A program made the position numbers and the translations under genes. From Mortierella alpina (Eukaryota; Mortierellomycota; Mortierellomycetes; Mortierellales; Mortierellaceae): a stretch of DNA of 64,000 nt. The notes below the pieces were generated by a model that was not told the DNA's origin, searched no databases, and saw only the letters and a program-made list of their open reading frames with translations. Below are positions 56,652 through 64,000 of this stretch, one piece after another. The DNA lies in NCBI GenBank assembly GCA_029449245.1, contig JANATF010000007.1, forward strand, positions 2,108,001 through 2,172,000, written 5' to 3'. Each line of letters begins with the position of its first letter. Within the stretch, counting starts at the first letter, position 1.

Positions 56652-57264
56652 ACTACCTTTTTCTAAGACCGAGATTCATTTCTTTTTTTTTTTTTTTAGC
56701 CCAGAGATGCTCAAGGACATTGGAGCGGATTATGTGATTCTAGGTCATACCGAGCGACGCGTCCTGTTTCTCGAGTCGGACGATACCATCGGGCTCAAAG
56801 TCTCGCATGCGATCCAGGCTGGGTTAATGGTCATTGCTTGTATCGGCGAAAGCCTCGAAGAACGTGAGCAAGACACAACCCGCGTCGTTTTGCATCGACA
56901 ACTAGCCGCCATTGCACACCATGTTCAAGCGCTCGTCCAAGCAAAACAAGAAACTGGCAGCAACTCTGAAGATCCGTGGTCCAACGTCGTGATCGCCTAC
57001 GAGCCCGTGTGGGCCATTGGAACAGGCAAGGTCGCGACCCCAGCACAAGCCCAGATCGTCCATCGGGACATCATCCGCAGCTGGCTGCGTGACCACATTG
57101 GGGAACATGTTGCTGAAAGGATGCGGATCATCTACGGTGGGTCTGTCAACCTAGGGAACGCTGCCGTGCTGGCCAAGGAGGACGATGTGGATGGCCTCTT
57201 TGTCGGAGGTGCGTCGCTCAAGCCAGAGTTCGTCGAGATTTGCAACATCAGGGCTGACATCTGA
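56145..57264 (+). CDS. TPI1: Triosephosphate isomerase, divergent
   Basis: Glycolytic isomerase of dihydroxyacetone phosphate and glyceraldehyde 3-phosphate. Exons: 56145-56183, 56294-56366, 56483-56606 and 56700-57264 (801 nt, 266 aa). Catalytic residues intact: Lys13 in SNYKMNGS, His95 in VILGHTERR, Glu180 in IAYEPVWAIGTGKVATPAQAQ; phosphate loop IIYGGSVN and GGASLKPEF also present. Two departures: the normally invariant NWK is NYK, and there is a 13-residue or so insertion (AKQETGSNSEDPW) before the catalytic strand, making it longer than the usual about 248 aa. Intron 1 has a GC donor (TACAAG/gcaagc). Codon bias is weaker than in RPS20 or ALT, unusual for a main glycolytic enzyme, so this may be a secondary paralogue. 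Confidence 0.9.
56621..56650. repeat. A30 homopolymer in TPI intron 3
   Basis: Thirty consecutive A, 14 nt after the intron 3 donor; a T15 tract at 56683-56697 directly precedes the acceptor AG. Confidence 0.95.
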
Positions 57265-57351
57265 ATATTTTAAAAAACTTTATGAAACCATGTGTGTGTC
57301 TACTTTGCGACACTTTTTTTTTTTTTTTTTTGACTGGTTGGTACCATGATT

Positions 57352-58264
57352 TTACACTCGGTACCAACTCGTGGTGTCGCCTAGGCATGCTGCTACGGGC
57401 ATGACCTGGAACCCCTTGCTCAGGACATACTCTATCGCCAGCTTGGAAAAGACCTGGGCAGTTCCTTGCTCAGCATCGTGCTGAAGACTGATAAATCCCT
57501 TTCCGACGGCCGCGGGGTCCTGAAGCGCTACTCGATAGGCTTGAAAGTCTGTCTTGTAATCTGTTGGATGTCGCCAGTCGTTCGAGTCCACAACCCAGTT
57601 GACGACCCTGTAACCCTCGTTGCCTAGCCACATCAATGAGTCAGGCGAGGTGTTGCCGTAGGGAGGGCGCATGTACACTGGGCGCACACCAATGATCTTG
57701 ATGAGCGCGTCGTCGACTATTATTTTTTATAGACAAAAAGAGGAGAGACCCAGGGTTAGTAGTTGACGCAGATCCAAATGACAAGGGGGAGAAACAGAGA
57801 GACAGAGACAGAGAGGAGAGAGAGAGAGTGAGAGGGGACATACGCATCTTCATTTGGCTGACAATATCCACTCCAGGAGCCGAAATATCGGCATGGGCCC
57901 AAGTGTGGGATCCAATCTGGTGTCCCTCCTTGTAGGCGCGCGCGACCACTGCAGAGAACTGTGGATCCTCGATCGAGACGTAGTTGAGACCATTGACAAA
58001 AAACGTAACCTTGACGTTCTTGATAGCCAGATAATCCAGCAGCTCATGGGTCCAGAGGCTGGGTCCATCGTCAAACGTGACGGCAAACGAGTTCGGTACG
58101 GTGCATTCTGTGATAATAGTGGCGTTGGCTCGCTTCATGAGCCGCTGATAGTGCTCCAGTGTTGGTTCTGATGGCACTGGCGTAGACAATGTCAAGGTCG
58201 GGAGTGAGAGAAAGGTGATCAAGGAGACCAGCGCAAGCAGCGCTGCAAGGTATTGGCGAGGCAT
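57352..58264 (-). CDS. Secreted polysaccharide (chitin) deacetylase, CE4, copy 2
   Basis: Second NodB-fold deacetylase. Exons on the minus strand: 57844-58264 and 57352-57716 (786 nt, 261 aa). Signal peptide at residues 5-28 (YLAALLALVSLITFLSLPTL). Motif 1 TFDDGP with Asp65/Asp66, motif 2 SHTWAH with His120/His124, motif 3 RPPYGNTS, motif 4 DSNDWRHP, motif 5 ISLQHD, all intact. The C-terminus stops right after CLGDTTSWYRV, parallel to CLGDPQGNWYRA in copy 1. The intron splits the codon just before DDALIKIIGVRPVYM, the same site and phase as in copy 1, so the two are paralogues. The 3' end converges on TPI with only 87 bp between stop codons, including a T18 run at 57314-57331. Confidence 0.93.
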
Positions 58265-59964
58265 TTGGATGAGCGATATGAGATGTGTATGATGTGTCAA
58301 GTCTTCAGATTTTTGTATTAGATGTTATAGGTTGGTTCGTTAGAGCGGGGTCCGCGACTGTGAAAAGACGCGTTGTATGGGGGGAGATACCGAATACTAG
58401 GTGGTCGGAAAAAGTGAAAGAGTGGCCGGCCAATTCTGGACACCTTATTTAAAGGGAATGGCGAGGTCAAGATAGCAATCAGTGATGGAGCCAGAAACAC
58501 TCACGGACCCCAAGCAGGAGTGAGAGAGAGCCAGGGATGAAGAGGAAGAGGAGGGAGGAGGAATGGCAGCCATACTGCATTGTATGCACTGTAACAATAA
58601 CGCTCTCTCTCCATGGATGAAAGCAGATCGACCCTGGCAATATGGCTGAAGAGTGAGCTACGAATTCCCTGACTGATATGATATAATTAGGCCGCGATGC
58701 CCTTTGGTGTCAAGGAGAGCGAACAAAAAAATGTCCAAAAGAAAATGGTATCACACACAGGGGAGGACTGAAGGAGGGAGAGAGGGAGGGGGGACGTCAA
58801 GGAGATGAGGCTGGTATATCCGGCCAAAAAACATCTCCGGATCGAATGAAGCGAGGAGACAGTGCAGCCCTTGCACGTATCCCTTTGAAGCTGAAAGAGC
58901 AGGGAGAGGAAAACAAGAGTGAAAGACGTTCTTCCGCCAACCGCAACCTCCAATGGTCACTCTTCAACTGTTGGCAACGTACCCGTCATTTGTTTGTTCG
59001 GCTATTTTGGAGCACTACATCGCGCGTGTCTCAAGTCGCGATAGCAGAATGTGCTTTGGATTCGTAGGCGATAATTGACACAAGGTAGTCAGAACTATCG
59101 ACGGCCACGAATGGAGGGGCTAGATGGTAACAGAGGGACTGGAGGAGCCAGAGGGGCCAGAAGGAGGGACCTGGACGTCCGAGACGCCTTATCGCGGGGC
59201 TGACGCGTGAATACAGGCAGCAGGCAGCACAAGAACTTGTGTGCACAAGGCACACTTTTCCCATCCCACGTCCTCGCACCAGCTATCCATCGCACTTGCA
59301 CTCGCCCAAGGGCAAACCCAAATGCACCGTTCTCGATCTACGGTTGGCCACCCTCCCTGGGTCACCTTCTATGCATTTTTTTAGGTCCTTCATAGCATTG
59401 AAAGGGGTACGCTAGCGAAGTCTGAACAGCAGTATCCCTTTAATCTATCCATCTCCACTCTACTGCACTTTTGGCTGTCAGGGCAAGGAGGGACGGAGCG
59501 AGGAGACGGCGAAAGTGAAAGAACGAGTGCAGTAAGTTCCTCGCTTGCGCGGACGCAAACCCTCATAGTTCCCAGTGACCTCGAAAAACACAAGCATGAC
59601 CCCCGGAGCTCGAGACGATAGTGCTAAAAAGGGAGCCGACTGAGGAGGTGAATTGATAGCCCGTAAAGAGTATTTCCGGCAAAGAGCTCGAGCCAGGTAT
59701 GATGGACTTGCTATGCTCCCCTTGCCTGGGTTGACTAAGCCAGGCTGCGTTCATCATACAATCATGGTCTCCACGGTGTCCCAAGATGCTCTGTTCCACC
59801 GCGGATATAAAGGGGGTGCGGCAGCTCTGCCTGGTACCTTACTATGCGATCCAGCGCTCCTCTCATTTACGTTTTCCCCCTTTAGCGTCGTTGATATCCA
59901 GAATGTAATTGAGATTCCACTCTTTTGGTGAATGCCATTCAATTTATTTTTTATCAAAAAGTTG
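58265..59964. other. Intergenic, 1.7 kb, no gene recognised
   Basis: Upstream of chitin deacetylase 2 and downstream of the channel gene. Short open frames only. GA-rich patches at 58527-58560 and 58765-58800. Confidence 0.5.
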
Positions 59965-62900
59965 TTATGCAGTCTCTGGCAGGCCTTGCGGTCCACGAGG
60001 CCCTTGGGTAGCCGATGACGCTTCCGATGCACTTGGTGTCGCTACATCACTATTGCTTGTGTCGTCCGCTGGCTTGGATAGGTCTTCGTCCTGTCCGCCT
60101 CCAACGAGGTTGTCACCTTGCTCGTAGCTCTGGGGTTCGTCCGAGGACTGGGAAGGCAACATCAACGGAGGTCTGGCCAGCGCTGCCTCAATATGTTCAT
60201 GCGTGTGGTGTTCATCTTCCGAATCCGAGCCCGAGTAATGTCTGCCACCAATTCTGGATTCCTCATCGTGTCGTTTTGGCTTCTTGCTATCGCCAGCACC
60301 CTTCTTCAGCGGCAACCACAACGTCGGCAACGGTCCTGCGATGGCAGGGTGGCTGTAGTGTCGCATACCAGAGTTCAGCACACCAACAAAGAGGGTCATG
60401 GGCGGCTGACTGTAATCCGTGTATCTGTCAGGGATCGCCTGATAGTCGTCCTCTTCAACCGTGCTCTTGGGGATTGGGCGTTGGGTTCCCCCGGGTGTGA
60501 TGACGGCCGTAGCAGTGGCAACGGCAATGTCTTGTGCAACTCTATTACCATTGGTCACGCTCGTATCTTGATCCACGTTGATAAGAACGTGTCCAGGCAC
60601 CTGTGCCGGAGGTCCAACAGCAGCGGCTGAGATGCCAGGGATGTCCTGCTCCGTTTGCTGCTGCCGTGGCAGCAAGTTCTCGTTATCAAAGGATCGCATC
60701 TGGCGCTCAATCTCATCGGGTTGCAAGAGCTCCAGTGGCACAAACTTGGCTGTAGACTTGTAGGAGGTCGTCGTCCAGTACCAGAACCAGGTAGTGCCAA
60801 TCGGGAGGGGCGCAAGAAGAGCGCCAAGGAGGTAGGACTGCTTCAGCATGAAAAGACCCAACATCGTCAGCTGAAAGATGACCAGGCCCAAAGTAATGCG
60901 ATTGTAGACCATGGGCCACGTCAAACCGCCTGACTCATATGGGTGGAAGAAGACATAGAGCAGCTGATACTTGTACACAACGTAGCCGAATGCAAAGTAG
61001 ACAGAACCAAAGACCAGAATCAGAGGCTTGATGCAGGAGTAGATCAGCACAATGACAAAGGACAAGGTCGCATTGGCGTAGACCACTCCATGGTGTAGCT
61101 CTGGTGGTGCTCTTGCTTCAGCATAGTCTCGAGGCGTCTTGGACAGGGTGCCACGGAAGGTCTGCTCAATGACGTCGCCAAACAGCAGCAGCTGCAGCGG
61201 GAACATGCCGATGCCCTTCAAGATCACAAAATTGACAAAGAAGGGCGCGACTCGAGGCAGCGACATGGCGAGAAGGAGGGCAAGCTCGCCCAGGTTGTGA
61301 TAGATCTTATCAAACGCCTGAGCCCACGTTCCGATGACGGTGAACAGCAGGACAACGTTGACGAGGATGAAGTAAAAGTACTTGTGATACAAGGACCGGG
61401 CGACTGCAGAGTGAGACTGAATGCCCTGTCGCACGCAGAGCGCCTGCAAGATCTTGGGAACGACCGCCAGGAAGACTGATACTCCGAGGGTGGGAAGAAA
61501 TCCCTGGATCAAATCCTTGAGAATCGGACTCGCCTCTGCAATCTTGGTGACGCCAGGGAGCAGCTTTTCAAGGGTCTTGAGGTTAAGGAACGAGGAGAAT
61601 ATGCCGATAGGTCCAGACCAGAAGAAGACAAGGAAGAATACGGTAGTGTTGACTACAACCGATCGCACACCAAGTTCGCTTGGAGGGAGATTAAGGTTGT
61701 CCCAAAAGACATCGCGCGGTTCTGGCGCCAGAGAAGTGATGCACGAAAGGGTCTGTTGAGTATTGACGGTCTGGGCTAGAATTTGCTAAGTAAAGTGCAA
61801 TCATTAAGAACGAGCGGTTAGTTGCTGTTTAAAAGTCTCCATGCTCGTGTGCCTAACCTCGTTCGACAACTGCCATTTCTTACAGCAGAGTGCATATCCT
61901 TGAACGTAACAAATCCAATGCTGGAGGGGGGAAAAATACGCGACATGCGCATTTTACGGACCGCCTTGTCGAGCGTGGCAAAGATTTCGCGACAATGGTC
62001 AATCTTGTCCACCTTCTTGCCGAATATACCCATGAATCCAAGTCGTGTTGTGGGTCGCTTTTTGGCCTCTTTTCGTAGTAAAGATGTTCCTTCATCCGCT
62101 CCTTCGTGATCCTCAGCCATAGTTCGTGGGTCTGCCAGCTCGTGATTGCTCTCTGCCTCGATCTTGTCCGGGTCATATCCAGGTACGGCGGAGGGGTTGC
62201 CATAGTACTCGACATAAGCACGCTCCAAGTTGCGGAGGGCATGAGCGCGCTGCTCTATCAGTCGCTTCAAGGTTCTGACGTGCCGGCAGACGCGCGCGCC
62301 CTCAACTGATCCGACGTCCAGTTTCTTATAGAAATTAGTCAGATCGCGATCGTTTTGGAGCTTTGAAGGCAAGCCTATGACCATCACAGTACGATTGGTG
62401 ATGGACTTGGCGTGCTTCAACATGAATTTGCGGCGGATAGCGATGTATCCCTCGTACGTGTGCCAGATGGAGTACGTGGTGAGGATGGTGAAGACCCAAG
62501 TGAAGGTGAACTGGGTGAAGAGATACAAGAGCGGTGTTCCATGAGCATCGGTACGGGAGCCCCACCCAAGCCTATTGTTCCAATATCCGTCGTCATCGTC
62601 GTCGCTGTGGTCCGGAGTATGGCTGAGTTTATCGCTGTGGGTGTATCGGTTGACGGGCAAAATGACCAGTAATCCAGGAATAAGGCAACAGAAAAACAAC
62701 TTTGAAGCCATTGCAAAAAATCGCAGGAGCTACAGCACACAGCAAACAGAAGGCGCGAGGTGAGTATCACGAATCCATCTCCTATATACATGCGCTTGTG
62801 TGCGATGGGATGTGTCCACTCTGCGTACCATGACTGCATCAAGGCCAACACACTCGAGCATCTCGGCTTCGGGGATACGCATGAGCTGCGGAATCCATCC

Positions 62901-63592
62901 AAAGAAGGTCGAAGCAAGGACTGGAGGTGTTTTCCTATGGACGTGTGCATGCGGTAAAAGGAAGGTCTTAGCAACGCGGCTGTTGCGCTTTTTTTTAACA
63001 GGAACAAACTAACTCAGCGGGATTTTCGCGAGAGAGTCTGGTCTATCCATGCAGAATCTTCCATACATGACAGACACGCTTGGACTAGCTTCTTCCCACG
63101 CCGTCCTACCGTATGTCATCATCCAAGCAGAGACTCACCTTCGTAGCTTTGTCCGTGGTGCAAACATGACCACCCAACGGGTACGGAGTGCGCAAAAGGT
63201 CAGGAACGCGGCAAGACCCAAGGCGATGGAGATGACCAGCTGGGTTGTGAGTCCTGTAACGTTCTCAGCCTCCTTACGGTTGCCTATATCGGTCCAAACG
63301 GGAACAAAGTAGGGCGTTGTGCTGAGTCTCGATCCTTGTATTTTGTATTTGATGCCACCAAGGGTACGAACGATGTCTTAAAAGCAGTGCGACCATACCT
63401 GGTGGGGCTACGGCCTGGAAGGACTCGGGTCCATCAGGACCAAATGGAGCTTGAACCCTAGAGACACACGGGGAGTCGGAAGAGCAAGGCGTTTAGTGCA
63501 TGTTATAGGTTTTCAGGCCTTCGGGGAGCCGAATGAGTCCAGCAGAAGGAGGAGCTTATTTATACCTGAACAATGTGTGGGCTTGGTCCATG
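59965..63592 (-). CDS. OSCA/TMEM63-type (CSC1-like, DUF221) membrane channel
   Basis: Multi-pass cation channel of the osmo/mechanosensitive OSCA-TMEM63-CSC1 family. Exons on the minus strand: 63567-63592, 63399-63457, 63139-63334, 62829-62934, 61884-62729 and 59965-61785 (3054 nt, 1017 aa), phases consistent. First helix TQLVISIALGLAAFLTFCAL, then the conserved FFGWIPQL before LECVGLDAVM and LLRFFAMASKLFF. The cytosolic domain after TYEGYIAIRRKFMLKHAKS has TVMVIGLP and is long and basic. The pore helices are in the last exon: DVFWDNLNLPPSELGVRSV, FFLVFFWSGPIGIFSSFLNL, the family-typical P-x-x-L near LPRVAPFFVNFVILKG, and VVYKYQLLYVFFHPYESGG. The C-terminal 230 residues are disordered, Gln/Ser/Asp-rich. 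The 26-nt first exon encodes only nine residues (MDQAHTLFR); it is supported by donor, phase and the PFGPDGP exon that follows. Confidence 0.9.
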
Positions 63593-63937
63593 GCCAGAAA
63601 CAATGGGTTTACAGGGTCGATGAGGGAACGGTCGTCGACAAGGCGAGAAGGCCTCTCTCTCTCTTTGCTCAAAACGGGTATAGGGTGGGGGTAAGGACAA
63701 GGCGGTATAGCGAGAGAGAGAGAAAAAGGGTGTGCGAAGGAGCGCGAATGAAGATGGAGGGAGGGAGGGAAGCGAAGAAGAGAGCGCGGAGACGGAGTTG
63801 GGGAGAAAAAAAAATGCGGCCCAAAGGGTCCATTATTTTTGGGTCACCAGCCCCGATCCTTGCCTTGGTGAGATCGCGTGTGATCGACACCATTCAAAAA
63901 CACGCGCTCCCTTTACTCTTCAGCCCATCCTCATAGC
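63593..63937. other. 5' flank of the channel gene
   Basis: 345 bp, with purine-rich sequence (GAGAGAGAGAAAAAGG near 63709) and no recognised site. Confidence 0.45.
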
Positions 63938-64000
63938 ATGGTTCCACCAAACATCGCAGACGAGTGTTCCCAGCCTCAGCACATCCCTCCCTATGTCCCT
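63938..64000 (+). CDS. Possible start of a further gene, truncated at right edge
   Basis: ATG at 63938 opens a frame that stays open to the window end (begins MVPPNIADECSQPQ), divergent from the channel gene. Only 21 codons are visible, so this is a suggestion, not an annotation. Confidence 0.25.
   Translation, partial: MVPPNIADECSQPQHIPPYVP

Overview
The window is nuclear DNA of a filamentous fungus, most likely Mucoromycota and probably Mortierellomycotina. Protein-coding genes are dense and nearly all spliced with short GT-AG introns. The gene set mixes ordinary fungal genes (URA3, ALT, HEM3, RPS20, chitin deacetylases) with genes usually thought of as animal-type and rare or absent in Ascomycota and Basidiomycota: a Ral GTPase, a presenilin, a Frizzled-like receptor and an NR2C2AP homologue. 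The species assignment is inference from gene content. Every exon model below was built by hand from splice sites, reading phase and family motifs; in each complete model the summed exon length is a multiple of three.

Layout. 1-2.1 kb: secreted aspartic protease cut by the left edge (-). 2.7-4.8 kb: Frizzled-like 7TM receptor (-). 7.4-15.6 kb: very large Ras-family GEF of 2335 aa (-), followed by about 4.2 kb without a recognisable gene. 19.8-24.1 kb: small coiled-coil protein (+), signal peptide peptidase (-), two-domain fasciclin protein (-). 26.0-35.5 kb: R1R2R3 Myb factor, WD40 protein and a MYND-presenilin gene, all +. 36.2-41.5 kb: compact + block of alanine aminotransferase, URA3 and NR2C2AP. 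41.8-45.3 kb: two-repeat SANT-like protein (-), then about 3.2 kb of apparently empty sequence. 48.5-49.6 kb: Ral GTPase (-). 50.4-58.3 kb: two chitin deacetylases (-) flanking RPS20 (+), the complex I assembly factor NDUFAF5 (-), HEM3 (+) and triosephosphate isomerase (+). 60.0-63.6 kb: OSCA/TMEM63-type channel (-). A possible new + strand gene opens at the right edge.

There is no operon logic; neighbours share a theme only loosely: membrane signalling and intramembrane proteolysis on the left half, housekeeping metabolism on the right. The most unusual object is at 32.8-35.5 kb: a complete presenilin with YD-, GLGD- and PAL-type motifs, whose open frame runs without interruption from an N-terminal MYND zinc finger. 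Other points of note are a proposed 7-nt microexon in the protease, an 11-nt microexon in HEM3 that carries an active-site arginine, two GC-AG introns, a candidate AT-AC intron in NR2C2AP, and a TATA box that lies too close to the first ALT start codon.
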